Notes under the pieces: generated by a model
Databases searched by the model: none
Told to the model about the DNA's origin: nothing
What the model saw: the letters and a program-made list of their open reading frames with translations, nothing else
Shown: piece after piece, positions 26,882 through 35,954 of the stretch
Numbering within the stretch: position 1 is the stretch's first letter
Layout: every line of letters begins with the position of its first letter
Source: Sporosarcina limicola
GTDB lineage: Bacteria > Bacillota > Bacilli > Bacillales_A > Planococcaceae
Length of the DNA stretch: 64,000 nucleotides
Direction of reading: 5' to 3'
NCBI RefSeq assembly: GCF_014873855.1
Contig: NZ_JADBEL010000001.1
Coordinates: 62,001-126,000 of the forward strand
Position numbers and translations under genes: made by a program

Positions 26882-28258
26882 TCAAGTAAAATCAACAATA
26901 TGGATAATAGGTAGTTCACTAAACTGACTTAACATCGGCTGTAATCTTTTTTCATCGATTGGTCGTTCGAAAAACAGGAACACCTCATCATATTGCTGGT
27001 CAGCTATGTTGTACGCGTAATTCATAATCGAAGGGTCATCTGGACTCTCAAAAGCAAAACGGTTTTTTATCGGATAGCCTTCCTGGTCCATCGGGAAAAT
27101 AGGACTTCTCGTTGTCGAATGATAAAAAATGCCATCACCCATATAAACAGCGGCTTTCATCGGAATATGCATAAACTCTCCTGTGCCGAGACATAAGGTT
27201 TTTTTCCCTTTACGATACGTCTGTAAATAGGCCCCTACCTTCTGACAATAAACCTCAATATCTTCCCTACTAGTTGACGTAATCCCGAATCTTCCGGTCA
27301 GCGCAGAATAAGCTGAACCATTTTCAACTCCAAGGGAATCAATTGATACATACGAATAATGCTGGAGATGTACGGGCAGTGAGCGCAGACTGATTCTATC
27401 AAAATCGGGCGTTCCAACAATCGCTTTTTCAGTAGCAACAGTCGTTTCGGATAAATTAGGCGTCCCTTCCACTCGAATCGTTCCCGACAGTAAAGAGTAC
27501 ATATTGATGGTCACGTCATGCACTTCTTCAAATTCCTTCAAACGTCGACAGTCCTCCTCACCCCGCCAGTCCAAAAGAGATAAAACCGCATATTCCTTGC
27601 GTGGATATCGTTTCTGAATGGAAGCAATGATATTCAAAGCCGTTTTCCCTGTCGTAATTTCATCATCTACAAGGCAGATTGGTCGATCATTATTCAAGTA
27701 CTGGTCCGGCGCATAGCAACGCTGGTCGGTCGCATGAGAATGCTCTTCTTCAAAGTAAAGTGTGACTTCTTGATCGACAAGTATTTCCCTTGTCGAATGA
27801 ATATAGGCAGCATCCGAAAAACAATCAAAAACGCCATGGCCGAGCGCGGTCGCCGTTTCCGCAAAACCGATAAAAACGACCTGCTCACCTAGTGAGAGGC
27901 TTAACTTTTGAACAACAGAATAGGCAGCCTGTAATTTCTCTTTTGAGCCATCTTTCAACGACTCAATCAGTTGCGCTTTTTCAGCCAATTGTTTAGAAGT
28001 CTTTTCTTCATAATAAATGGACGCCAGCAACGCCGAGGCGATTAATGGTACCTGAGGATCGAGAGGACTATGCTTTCCGAGTACCTTACTGACGAACAAA
28101 AAAGACCGCTTTTTATTGATCCGCGCAGCCATCTCATACAATGATTCCCTCGGGAGCCCGTATGGATTTTTGTCTATCCGTACGTCTACTTTCATGGACT
28201 CGCCAACTTCATGTATATACTGGTTCGGATAACAAATCGATGAATGTGCAATTTTCAT
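26882..28258 (-). CDS. Phosphoribosyltransferase with TRSP C-terminal domain
   Basis: 458 residues. The PRPP-binding loop is ICLVDDEITTGKTALN near residue 198, preceded by the FIGFAETATALGHG core strand near 135. The C-terminal domain (from about 310) contains TTRSP in YHSTTRSPIFP, which names the family. It should attach ribose-phosphate to a base-like compound, giving the HAD phosphatase a substrate. The ATG at 28258 overlaps the aldolase gene by 50 bases behind GGGGTG; an ATG at 28195 is the alternative. Confidence 0.85.
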   Translation of the reverse strand: MKIAHSSICYPNQYIHEVGESMKVDVRIDKNPYGLPRESLYEMAARINKKRSFLFVSKVLGKHSPLDPQVPLIASALLASIYYEEKTSKQLAEKAQLIESLKDGSKEKLQAAYSVVQKLSLSLGEQVVFIGFAETATALGHGVFDCFSDAAYIHSTREILVDQEVTLYFEEEHSHATDQRCYAPDQYLNNDRPICLVDDEITTGKTALNIIASIQKRYPRKEYAVLSLLDWRGEEDCRRLKEFEEVHDVTINMYSLLSGTIRVEGTPNLSETTVATEKAIVGTPDFDRISLRSLPVHLQHYSYVSIDSLGVENGSAYSALTGRFGITSTSREDIEVYCQKVGAYLQTYRKGKKTLCLGTGEFMHIPMKAAVYMGDGIFYHSTTRSPIFPMDQEGYPIKNRFAFESPDDPSIMNYAYNIADQQYDEVFLFFERPIDEKRLQPMLSQFSELPIIHIVDFT

Positions 28259-29399
28259 GGTACACCCCGTATATGTCCGACTTTATCAACACTTTTCGCG
28301 CCCAGTTCAAATGGGGTTTGATCTCGTTCATTTTATTTTGAAATTCACTTTTAAAGACGCCTTTTTCTCCTGTCGCCTGTTGAACAATACTAAGCGCATC
28401 TACATATTCTTCCTTCGTTACGATATGCAGTGCCTGGACGGGTAATAAATGTGATGGATGAATGATTGTTTTACCGACTAATCCATTCGCTTTATCCAGC
28501 AACGTTTCTTGAATTAATCCATCAAAATCTTTACGAATTAGTTCTTTTCTTAAGAGAAGCCCTTCCGAACCATAGTTCTCTTCGAAAGGTGTCTGACGCA
28601 ACTGCGGTTTCAAAATACGATCGTTTGACGAGAAATGTTCCCACACCGGACCTGATACAACATAGCCATCCGGCTCTCTACCAAATATATTAACGATATC
28701 CGTAATTAGTTCATTGACAATGGAAATCTCATACACTGTGGTCTCACTGTCTCTCCTTAAGCCGTACAGGCCACATAAATCGGTCGCACCAATCCGTATG
28801 TTCAGGATAATGTCACGATACCGATCAATAATTTCCTTCAACCGAAGCAGCTCATCTATACGCAGTTCTTTATAAAGTACATGCGGTGATTCAAGAATTG
28901 GCATGCCGTATAGAATTGTCCCTGCACGTTCATTCATCAAACGCAGTTCGGACAAGAAACCTTCCGCATTATCTGATGAAAACTTTGGAAACACAAATCC
29001 CACTATGTTCTTAAGCGCATCGCCAAGCCGCCCTGCCATATCTGCCATCTGCTCCGCACTTCGCACCCGGACAAAAATAAGCGGCGTCGTTTCATCTGTC
29101 AGCCGCCCATCTTGAATCGCAATGCTAATGTTTTGCATATGGTTAATCAACAAATTTTCCGCCTGCTCTACTTCAAGATCTCCAACCGCATCCTCCAGAC
29201 AAATGACCAGCGTGACAAGTTCTTTAAACTTATTTGTAATGATTAAGTCAGCTATATCCGCTCGTGTCGCCGGCATATACAACACTGCGCCAAGGCTATA
29301 CGATAGCTCTTTTTTATCGGACCACTTCGTAATTGTTTTCGGTTTTTGATAAAACAAGCCTTCCATCTGAATCATGGGTAAGTCGTTAAAATACCTCAA
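28209..29399 (-). CDS. HpcH/HpaI-type aldolase/citrate lyase-like enzyme of the Ter insert
   Basis: About 396 residues from a TTG at 29399, six bases after AAGGTGA, starting MRYFNDLP; the frame is open a further 33 codons but without a good site. The metal-dependent aldolase barrel is visible: LYMPATRADIADLI, LVICLEDAVGD with its acidic ligands near residue 75, LIFVRVRS, GFVFPKFSSDNA, ILESPHVLY and IRIGATDLCGLYG. Such lyases begin the four-gene metabolic insert, probably making a carbon precursor for the phosphoribosylated product. A terminator hairpin and a GC-rich repeat separate it from terC. Confidence 0.85.
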   Translation of the reverse strand: MRYFNDLPMIQMEGLFYQKPKTITKWSDKKELSYSLGAVLYMPATRADIADLIITNKFKELVTLVICLEDAVGDLEVEQAENLLINHMQNISIAIQDGRLTDETTPLIFVRVRSAEQMADMAGRLGDALKNIVGFVFPKFSSDNAEGFLSELRLMNERAGTILYGMPILESPHVLYKELRIDELLRLKEIIDRYRDIILNIRIGATDLCGLYGLRRDSETTVYEISIVNELITDIVNIFGREPDGYVVSGPVWEHFSSNDRILKPQLRQTPFEENYGSEGLLLRKELIRKDFDGLIQETLLDKANGLVGKTIIHPSHLLPVQALHIVTKEEYVDALSIVQQATGEKGVFKSEFQNKMNEIKPHLNWARKVLIKSDIYGVYHENCTFIDLLSEPVYT

Positions 29400-29443
29400 T
29401 CCATTCACCTTCTTCATGTGTCTATTTGCGGAAAAGAGTAAAC

Positions 29444-29471
29444 AAAAAAGAAGGTCCAAGCCTTCTTTTTT
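29444..29471. terminator. Terminator or attenuator between terC and the metabolic insert
   Basis: AAAAAAGAAGG and CCTTCTTTTTT form an 11-bp stem with a six-base loop, symmetrical and so able to act in both directions. It would reduce read-through from the TerD/TerC genes into the aldolase-HAD genes. Confidence 0.85.
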
Positions 29472-29479
29472 GTTTTGTC

Positions 29480-29597
29480 GTCTAGCTGCGGGCGCCAAAC
29501 GCTTGGGTCATAAGCTGTCCGGCTATGCGGCAAAAGACGCCGCGGCGCCAGCCTGACTTATACCCAGCGCGTCTGGTCGGCGCCCTCCGCTTTCCTT
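29480..29597. repeat. GC-rich hairpin repeat of the Bacillaceae intergenic type
   Basis: This 118-base block is much richer in GC than its surroundings and begins CGTCTAGCTGCGGGCGCC and ends GGCGCCCTCCGCTTTC. The two ends are complementary, and inner segments (GCGGCAAAAGACGCCGC) also pair. From memory this beginning and end pattern (CTAGCT...GGCGC...CCGCTTTC) is a recurrent intergenic repeat in Bacillaceae. It is not coding. It directly follows the terC stop in the leftward direction. Confidence 0.6.
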
Positions 29598-29599
29598 TG

Positions 29600-30355
29600 T
29601 TAGTTCACTTTACGCTTATTCCTGTTGTGAACAATAAATGTCCCAATAAACATAACAATCAATACGATAAAGAAATGTAGATGTTCAATCTCGATACCGA
29701 CAACGCCCAGCAACATCTTCAAGGCGATTAAAGCAATCAGTAGATAAGCTGTCGTTTCAAGCTCCGGTACTCTATCGATTAGCTTCAAAAACACGCCTGC
29801 AATTCCACGCATCATCAATACACCGAGCATTCCACCCAGTAACAGGATCCAGATTTCTTCACTGACACCAAAAGCTGCAAGTACGCTATCTACGGAAAAG
29901 GCAATATCCATAATCTCAACAGCAGCAATGGTTCCCCAGAACGTACCGAAAAGACGAATCAGAATACCTTTCGCTTTTATACCTTCAATTTCCTCTTCCG
30001 TGTCTCCACCTTTTGACTTTTCAATAAAGTATTGAATCGCCAACCAAGCTAGATAACCGGCACCCAAAACTTTGACCCACCATAACTTAATCAGGAATAC
30101 TCCAACCCCGATTGCGATGAACCGAAAGATATATGCGCCAAGTAGCCCGTAAAACAAGGCTTTTTTTCGTTGTTTTTCAGGTAAATGCTTAACCATAACA
30201 GCTAATACAAGCGCATTATCCGCTGATAATAACCCTTCAAGAATTACAAGTGTGCCAATCAAGCCCCAGCTAACTGGATCTGATAATACATCTACCCACA
30301 TCTGCCAGTCAAAAAAGGCAGCGTACGTATCGAGTATGCCATTGAGAATTTCCAT
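29600..30355 (-). CDS. yceF: TerC-family integral membrane protein (YceF type)
   Basis: 251 residues with seven predicted spans. The two conserved acidic membrane motifs are present: GLLSADNALVLAVMVKHLP near residue 42 and AVEIMDIAFSVDSVLAAFG near 142, whose Asp/Asn residues are thought to carry a metal ion. In Bacillus the homologue loads manganese onto exported proteins or exports Mn; Ter operons use it with TerD in stress response. Starts 51 bases after the terD gene before it. Confidence 0.92.
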   Translation of the reverse strand: MEILNGILDTYAAFFDWQMWVDVLSDPVSWGLIGTLVILEGLLSADNALVLAVMVKHLPEKQRKKALFYGLLGAYIFRFIAIGVGVFLIKLWWVKVLGAGYLAWLAIQYFIEKSKGGDTEEEIEGIKAKGILIRLFGTFWGTIAAVEIMDIAFSVDSVLAAFGVSEEIWILLLGGMLGVLMMRGIAGVFLKLIDRVPELETTAYLLIALIALKMLLGVVGIEIEHLHFFIVLIVMFIGTFIVHNRNKRKVN

Positions 30356-30406
30356 TAGTTCCTCCTGTTAAATAAGCAATAGAGTGAGATTTATTTCCTG
30401 TAAACG

Positions 30407-30994
30407 TTAAACTTCTAAGCCATAATTCTTACAAAGTGCCGCCAAACCACCCGAGAATCCACTACCAATCGCATTGAACTTCCACTCGCTTCCATGCCTA
30501 TAAAGCTCACAGAATACGACAGCTGTTTCAATCGAGAAATCCTCGCCCAAATCAAAGCGAAGTAGCTCCTCCCCAGTCGCTTCATCCGTTAAACGAACAA
30601 AAGCATTCGTCACCTGGCCGAAGTTCTGGCTCCGTGCCTCTGCATCGTGAATCGTTACCGTAATGCCGATGCGGTCAACGTAGGCTGGAATCTTGGAAAA
30701 GTCAACAATGACCTGCTCGTCATCCCCGTCCCCTTCACCCGTCCGGTTATCTCCAGTATGCAAGAGGGCTCCGCTTGGATGTTCAAGATTATTATAGAAA
30801 ATAAAATCACTTTCATTCTGACAGCGGTTGCTTGCATCTACGAGAAACGCCGAAGCATCAAGGTCGAACTCTTGCCCGCCTGAATACTTATTCGTATCCC
30901 AACCGAGTCCGATAACCGTTCGTACAAGACCCGGATTCGTCTTTGTCAAATCAACTTTTTGTCCTTTTGATAGCGTAATTGCCATCTGAATCAC
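30407..30994 (-). CDS. yceE: TerD-family protein 3
   Basis: 195 residues, a single TerD domain. The hallmark acidic calcium sites are visible: [13 protein letters not shown] near residue 40, [20 protein letters not shown] near 80, and the closing [21 protein letters not shown]. TerD proteins bind calcium and act at the membrane in tellurite, phage and cell-envelope stress. It is about two thirds identical by eye to its neighbour, a recent tandem duplication. Third gene of the operon. Confidence 0.95.
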   Translation of the reverse strand: MIQMAITLSKGQKVDLTKTNPGLVRTVIGLGWDTNKYSGGQEFDLDASAFLVDASNRCQNESDFIFYNNLEHPSGALLHTGDNRTGEGDGDDEQVIVDFSKIPAYVDRIGITVTIHDAEARSQNFGQVTNAFVRLTDEATGEELLRFDLGEDFSIETAVVFCELYRHGSEWKFNAIGSGFSGGLAALCKNYGLEV

Positions 30995-31042
30995 CCCTCT
31001 TTTTAATGATAGAATACAGCATGCTTACACCGAGAGAAAAAA

Positions 31043-31621
31043 TCAAGCCTGCAATCCGTAATCCTTCACAAGCGATCCAAGACCGCCTTGATAGCCACTG
31101 CCAATCGCGTTAAACTTCCACTCACTGCCATGTCGGTACAATTCCCCGACAACAACAGCTGTTTCAATGGAGAAATCTTCCCCGAGATCGTAACGAATTA
31201 ATTCTTCACCATTCGCATCATTGATAATTCGTACATAACTATTTGACACTTGTCCGAAGTTCTGACTGCGCTGTTCCGCATCGTGGATTGTAATCGTAAA
31301 CGCAATTTTATCAACCGATGTCGGTACATTCGCAAGGTTGATTTTAACTTGCTCATCATCCCCATCACCTTCACCCGTCAAGTTATCGCCTGTATGCACA
31401 ACAGAACCATTTCCGCCTTCAAGATTATTAAAGAAGACAAAGTCCTTTTCATTTTCACATTTTCCTGTCGTGTTTAATAGGAATATAGATGAATCTAAAT
31501 CAAAGTCTTGACCACCATCATACTTATTTGTGTCCCAGCCAACACCCACCGTAATATTCGTCAACCCAGGATTACTTTTCGTCAAATCAACTTTCTGACC
31601 TTTGCTCAATGAAATCGCCAT
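31043..31621 (-). CDS. yceD: TerD-family protein 2
   Basis: 192 residues with the same calcium-site pattern as its paralogues ([30 protein letters not shown]) and the same C-terminal tryptophan motif. It is closest to the downstream copy. Lies 27 bases after the first terD gene and 48 bases before the third. Confidence 0.95.
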   Translation of the reverse strand: MAISLSKGQKVDLTKSNPGLTNITVGVGWDTNKYDGGQDFDLDSSIFLLNTTGKCENEKDFVFFNNLEGGNGSVVHTGDNLTGEGDGDDEQVKINLANVPTSVDKIAFTITIHDAEQRSQNFGQVSNSYVRIINDANGEELIRYDLGEDFSIETAVVVGELYRHGSEWKFNAIGSGYQGGLGSLVKDYGLQA

Positions 31622-31648
31622 TTAATTCGCCTCTTCTCGTTTAATTTT

Positions 31649-32269
31649 TTATTTATAACGTTCGACCATACTAGAAAGCCCCGCATCTGTTGACCCAGAA
31701 CCAACTGCACCAAACTTCCACTCGCTACCGCTACGGTATATTTCAGCAACAGTCAAACTTGTTAAACCCGCATAGTTCTCCGATAAATCAAACTTCAGTA
31801 ACTCCTCATTATTCCCCGAATTGATGACGCGGATAAACGCATTTTCCACCTGGCCGAAATCCTGCTTAAGCTTCACACAGTTATAAATGTTAACGACAAA
31901 CACTAGCTTGTTAATGTTCGCAGGTACCTTCTTTAATTCAACTATCACCTGCTCATCGTCCCCATCGCCTTCACCTGTGGTGTTATCGCCTGCATGCTGA
32001 ACACTGCCGCACTTACTTTTCAAATTACCAAAGTAAACCAAGTTGTTTTTATCCACAAATTTATCATCTTGAAGCATGATGACTGAAGCGTCAATATCCA
32101 TATTAGAATTACTGCCACCGCTGCCACCGCCGCCACCAAAAAGTCCACCTAGTAATCCACCAGACTTTTTCTCAATCGGATCCCAGCCTAGACCAACGAT
32201 AATTTTCTCAAGTCCAGGATGCCCTTTTGTCAAATCAATTCTCTGACCTTTTTGTAAGACTATTGCCAC
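31649..32269 (-). CDS. yceC: TerD-family protein 1, with glycine-rich insertion
   Basis: About 206 residues from a GTG at 32269, behind GAGGGAGTG; an ATG 12 codons upstream lacks a site. The TerD core is as in the other copies, but a glycine-serine linker (LLGGLFGGGGGSGG) interrupts the first calcium-binding strand region near residue 35, and the first acidic site reads MDIDASVIML. It is the first gene of the operon and the most divergent copy, matching the position of yceC in Bacillus. Confidence 0.92.
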   Translation of the reverse strand: MAIVLQKGQRIDLTKGHPGLEKIIVGLGWDPIEKKSGGLLGGLFGGGGGSGGSNSNMDIDASVIMLQDDKFVDKNNLVYFGNLKSKCGSVQHAGDNTTGEGDGDDEQVIVELKKVPANINKLVFVVNIYNCVKLKQDFGQVENAFIRVINSGNNEELLKFDLSENYAGLTSLTVAEIYRSGSEWKFGAVGSGSTDAGLSSMVERYK

Positions 32270-32354
32270 ATTAAACACTCCCTCATAATTAGCAAGAACA
32301 TTCATCCTCTTGCATAAAATGCTATCCTTATTAATTTTACTACATTTGAAATGA

Positions 32355-32379
32355 GACTACAAAAACGACGTAACGTTTC
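32355..32379 (-). promoter_or_regulatory. Possible ECF-sigma promoter of the Ter operon
   Basis: Read leftward, GAAAC is followed after 16 bases by AGTC, close to the GAAAC-N16-CGTC pattern of extracytoplasmic sigma factors that control yceC in Bacillus. It lies 86-110 bases before the GTG start. The -10 has one mismatch, so support is modest. Confidence 0.35.
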
Positions 32380-32403
32380 TGGCATTAATAAATAAATAAT
32401 TAA

Positions 32404-33753
32404 TTACGACAACCGATAAATCCGACCTTTCTTCTCGCCTTCCGCTGTTAGACGATTTTCATCCACCATGCCCCTTAACAATTGCGTGGCTTTTGCAGGT
32501 GACACATCCAATAACCGTTGGACATCCCGATTACGAATAAACCCATGACCACCTACGTACTGAACAATCTGTTCTTCCGGTGGTTCATTCAACAAAGAAG
32601 TTCTTTCCCTAATCACTTCCGATTTTTCCGTCTCATCTAGCCTTGGCAAACTAACCCAAAAACTATCTTTGAACTCACGGATTTCCGGTAGTTTCTCAGC
32701 TCCCATTTCCTCGTAGGTCTCCATTGCACGTTGAACACCTGAAGCATAGCGCTCACATAATCGTAAATCGTAAAACACATTCGATAGCTCCGGATTCCGT
32801 CGAACAGGTCTTGCCGCAAACAGGATTGTCTCAATTGTCAGGTCCCCATATAACCCGCCAGTCGAAGCGATTTCCAAGTGGTTGTCGTACACCGTTACTT
32901 TCGCATCCCCTTCTAGTCGATAATCCCTATGAATAAAAGCATTTACCAAAAACTCTCTCACCGCCACTTGGGGAAACTTGCGATAGGGAGTACTCAATAA
33001 GCCATTAATCTTCGTTATACTAATATCATTTATTAATTTCTCAATACTATCCAATTGATGAATAATTGAGCCAGTCAAATCCAATGATTTTTCAATATAA
33101 GATGTTGTTCTTTCCCCGCTATATTGCAAAAAAATTGAGCGTAACGAGCACCTATCCGATAACCACAATCCCAATTGCGTCAATTTATATTGTTCATTGA
33201 CAAATCGAATTGCCCCGTAGTTTTCCAACGCCTTCTTCGGATTCTCCAACAAATCCAGCGCCTTTTCCCTGACACTCAATTTATTCTTTTTCACAAATGT
33301 CATTAGTGACTCAAATTCGTCAAGATTGAAGTCGTAATCGGTTAGCGTTACCTCGAAATGATCGTTTCTTTTTTTACGGATAAAATCATATATTTCCTCG
33401 GGCGTTGTCAACATTCTTTTCGTAGATCCTCTTCGGACAAAAATTTCGTCAACAACCGTTCCTCTTTTTCTATATACATGCCCACGTGCATCGATTGTTA
33501 TTTCGATTACTGGCTTATCTTTCAAATAAATCAATTGCACGCTCATATCCAATGCAGGCTCAATATTATCAGTGAACTGGTTAATGACTTTTTCTTCTTC
33601 CAACCGTGGATTTTCCAATCCAACAACTTCCCCATTATCACTGATACCGATAAATATTTTCCCACCAGATGTGTTGGCAAATGAAATTGCCTCTCGATAT
33701 AATTTGGGCGTTACGCGATCTTTCCACTCTTCGAATTCTGATTCAGCTTTCAA
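32404..33753 (-). CDS. AlbA_2 (Schlafen-type) DNA/nucleotide-binding regulator with GHKL-like and winged-helix domains
   Basis: 449 residues. The N-terminal AlbA_2 domain is clear: EFEEWKDRVTPKLYREAISF followed by ANTSGGKIFIGISDNGEVVG. The middle and C-terminal part matches putative ATP-binding regulators of the same family: AVREFLVNAFIHRDYR near residue 270, VYDNHLEIASTGGLYGDLT near 295 and RNPELSNVFYDLRLCERYASG near 325, an altered GHKL ATP site. The last 60 residues form a winged helix (RNRDVQRLLDVSPAKATQLL). Monocistronic, 135 bases upstream of the Ter operon start. It may regulate that operon, but nothing shows this directly. Confidence 0.8.
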   Translation of the reverse strand: MKAESEFEEWKDRVTPKLYREAISFANTSGGKIFIGISDNGEVVGLENPRLEEEKVINQFTDNIEPALDMSVQLIYLKDKPVIEITIDARGHVYRKRGTVVDEIFVRRGSTKRMLTTPEEIYDFIRKKRNDHFEVTLTDYDFNLDEFESLMTFVKKNKLSVREKALDLLENPKKALENYGAIRFVNEQYKLTQLGLWLSDRCSLRSIFLQYSGERTTSYIEKSLDLTGSIIHQLDSIEKLINDISITKINGLLSTPYRKFPQVAVREFLVNAFIHRDYRLEGDAKVTVYDNHLEIASTGGLYGDLTIETILFAARPVRRNPELSNVFYDLRLCERYASGVQRAMETYEEMGAEKLPEIREFKDSFWVSLPRLDETEKSEVIRERTSLLNEPPEEQIVQYVGGHGFIRNRDVQRLLDVSPAKATQLLRGMVDENRLTAEGEKKGRIYRLS

Positions 33754-33908
33754 TTAATCACCTCTTTTCTTTTTATATCGATATTACCAATTGTTATATC
33801 CTGTAATAATAAATTTATTGATATAATCCGCGAATTATATCGATAAACATACCCTGAATTCTATAAATTACCCTTTCTTTACGTTATCTTTGGTTAACAA
33901 TAGACTTT

Positions 33909-34160
33909 TCAACCCGAAAAGTCCCTAAACAACACCTCCAATTCCTGCACATTATAAAGATTAGCATCGCTAATGAATTTCTCAATCTCGACTGTTCCAT
34001 CCTTCATAAACTCTACCTCCCATCGCTCACCCGGGACAGCAACTTCGACCATAACACTTTCATTCCTTACTTTGCTTAAACGGTAGAAAATCTTATTAGC
34101 CTCTAATTTATTTAAGAAATGAATATACGATGTTAAGCTCTCCAATTCCCCACCCCACAC
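33909..34160 (-). CDS. Hypothetical protein, 83 aa
   Basis: A small acidic protein with alternating beta pattern (SVMVEVAVPGERWEVEFMKDG) and a C-terminal amphipathic helix. The GTG at 34160 or the TTG at 34145 (behind GGGTGGGGA) may be the start. The composition resembles small immunity or antitoxin-like proteins, but no motif supports that. The neighbouring genes are in different units. Confidence 0.55.
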   Translation of the reverse strand: MWGGELESLTSYIHFLNKLEANKIFYRLSKVRNESVMVEVAVPGERWEVEFMKDGTVEIEKFISDANLYNVQELEVLFRDFSG

Positions 34161-34294
34161 TTCGTATTCTCAAAATGCGCCCGAACCATTATCACCATCA
34201 GCGACCTTTGAAATCACCTCTTCATACTCTTACGGAATAGAACGTGATATAGTTTCATGAAATATTCTTTTATATGAAATTTAAGGAGGAAGAA

Positions 34295-34765
34295 ATGAAT
34301 ATCTACTGTAAAGCCGCACTTCATCAAATTAACATCGCTGTAAAATCTATTATAGAAATAATCGATAAACTAGAAGATAGCGACTTACAAAAAAGACCTA
34401 CCCCCACTAAACATTCAATCGGAGAGCTATTAGAACACATCACCATGATTTGCAGAGCCGATTCTCTCATTGCTGATGGAGCTTCCAAAGAGGAAATGCA
34501 TACATTCTATACCAGTGCATCTCTAAATACCTTAGATGAAATGAAAGAAGCATTGCTGAACAATTATCAGTTGTTGGAAGATAAATATGAACAATTCACC
34601 GAGGATGAGCTTCAGCAAGTAACTACTTCTTATTGGGGGATCACATACACATATTATGAATGGTTGTTAGAAATTATTTCACATTTATATCATCATCGTG
34701 GGCAATTGCATGCAATACTTATTCATTGCTATGCCAAAGACCCTAAAGTTCCATTGTTTGAATAA
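34295..34765 (+). CDS. DinB-like four-helix-bundle protein
   Basis: About 156 residues from the ATG at 34295, which has a perfect AAGGAGGAAG site; the frame is open seven codons earlier. The three metal-binding histidines of the DinB/YfiT fold are at GELLEHI and HLYHHRGQLHA. Family members are metal-dependent enzymes (thiol transferases) or damage-induced proteins of unknown role. Single gene. Confidence 0.85.
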   Translation: MNIYCKAALHQINIAVKSIIEIIDKLEDSDLQKRPTPTKHSIGELLEHITMICRADSLIADGASKEEMHTFYTSASLNTLDEMKEALLNNYQLLEDKYEQFTEDELQQVTTSYWGITYTYYEWLLEIISHLYHHRGQLHAILIHCYAKDPKVPLFE

Positions 34766-34792
34766 AAAAAGAACCCACATCGTATGGATTCC

Positions 34793-35182
34793 TTAAAATT
34801 TCACTTCATCGCTCATCTCAAACACGTCAAAAATATCCTTCTGGATGATGAGCGATATGATTTTTCCTTCTTTCTTGAAATAATGGACATGACCGACCCG
34901 TTTGTCTTCCATCTCCGCCCATCCCCAGTTTTGAATTTCCTCCAAATAGTCCTCAGGAGGTGTTCCTTCCTCATCACCAATGTTTTCCAAGCTGTACTTG
35001 GCCGATTTTGCAATTTCAGTTGTACAATCTTCAGGTTGAAGCTCATACGCATTTTTCGGAACCGGAAAACCGTTATTGATGACCGACATTCGATAGCCGT
35101 CCTCCTCGGTAAATTGATACACACAACCTGTCATCACCATGGAGGCCAACAGAAGAATTGGAATTAGAATTCGTTTCATCAC
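34793..35182 (-). CDS. Small lipoprotein of unknown function
   Basis: 129 residues. Signal peptide with lipobox SMVMTGC (Cys near residue 20). The mature part is acidic and contains a conserved-looking GFPVPKNAYE and a C-terminal block GHVHYFKKEGKIISLII that looks like a beta sheet. The N-terminus of the mature protein and spacing resemble the small Bacillus lipoproteins found near sporulation or wall genes; no family recognised. Upstream is a phased repeat array. Confidence 0.75.
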   Translation of the reverse strand: MMKRILIPILLLASMVMTGCVYQFTEEDGYRMSVINNGFPVPKNAYELQPEDCTTEIAKSAKYSLENIGDEEGTPPEDYLEEIQNWGWAEMEDKRVGHVHYFKKEGKIISLIIQKDIFDVFEMSDEVKF

Positions 35183-35274
35183 GATAACCTCCTCACAAAA
35201 ACTTCACAACCCATTTCTTCCAGATTACTATCTAAGTTATCTATTGTCGACCGACTAATTTGTGACAATACGAG

Positions 35275-35492
35275 GTAAATTTCCAGCGTCGGTGATAACA
35301 CGGTCCATGGCGGTGATAACCGCTCCGAGACGGTGATAAACCACTACATGGCGGTGATAAACTGCTCCGAGTCGGTGATAAACCACTCCATGGCGGTGAT
35401 AAACTGCTCCGAGTCGGTGATAAATCACTCCATGGCGGTGATAAACCGCTCCGAGTCGGTGATAAACCACTCCATGGCGGTGATAACGCCTC
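35275..35492. repeat. Phased 21-bp repeat array, family 1 (copy 2, inverted)
   Basis: About ten units of 21 bp. On the minus strand they start TTTATCACC and alternate between GCCATGGAGTGG and GACTCGGAGCAG types, exactly the A/B alternation of the array at 4.7 kb, now in the opposite orientation. It fills the gap between the lipoprotein gene and the GNAT gene. No protein is supported in the repeat-encoded frames. Confidence 0.9.
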
Positions 35493-35501
35493 TCACAATC
35501 G

Positions 35502-35954
35502 TCAGACCTCCATCGAAAGCCGAATCATATCTCGACATTGAATGCCATTTTCGAAAATCGCTTCCTCATAATTATGGACAAAAAAGTCCTTTATCAAACC
35601 CGTCACACCGAATCCACATTTCTTATAAAGCGCCAGTTGACCTACGCTAGAATTACCCGTTCCAATTTCAATCGATTTATACCCAAGCCCCTTCACAGTC
35701 TGGATCGCATCACGAATCAGCTTCTTCCCAATCCCACGACCTTGCATCCGTTCATCAACCGCCACATTCATTATCTCCATCGTTTCAACATTCAACTCGA
35801 CTAGCACATAAACGCCGACAACTTCGCCTTCCACTTCAGCGACGCGGCATTCCCCATTTTCCAGATACTCCTCCACCAGTTCACGTGACGGATCAGCAAG
35901 TAGCAAGAGATTAAATGGCGGCGTCTCACCTTCCACTAACTGTCTAATGTTCAT
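35502..35954 (-). CDS. GNAT acetyltransferase (last gene of the modification operon)
   Basis: 150 residues. The acetyl-CoA pyrophosphate loop is RMQGRGIGKKLIRDAI near residue 88, with the following beta strand IEIGTGNSSVGQLALYKKCGF. The pattern matches small N-acetyltransferases; substrate unknown. It overlaps the APH-like gene by four bases and so is translationally coupled to it. Confidence 0.88.
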   Translation of the reverse strand: MNIRQLVEGETPPFNLLLLADPSRELVEEYLENGECRVAEVEGEVVGVYVLVELNVETMEIMNVAVDERMQGRGIGKKLIRDAIQTVKGLGYKSIEIGTGNSSVGQLALYKKCGFGVTGLIKDFFVHNYEEAIFENGIQCRDMIRLSMEV

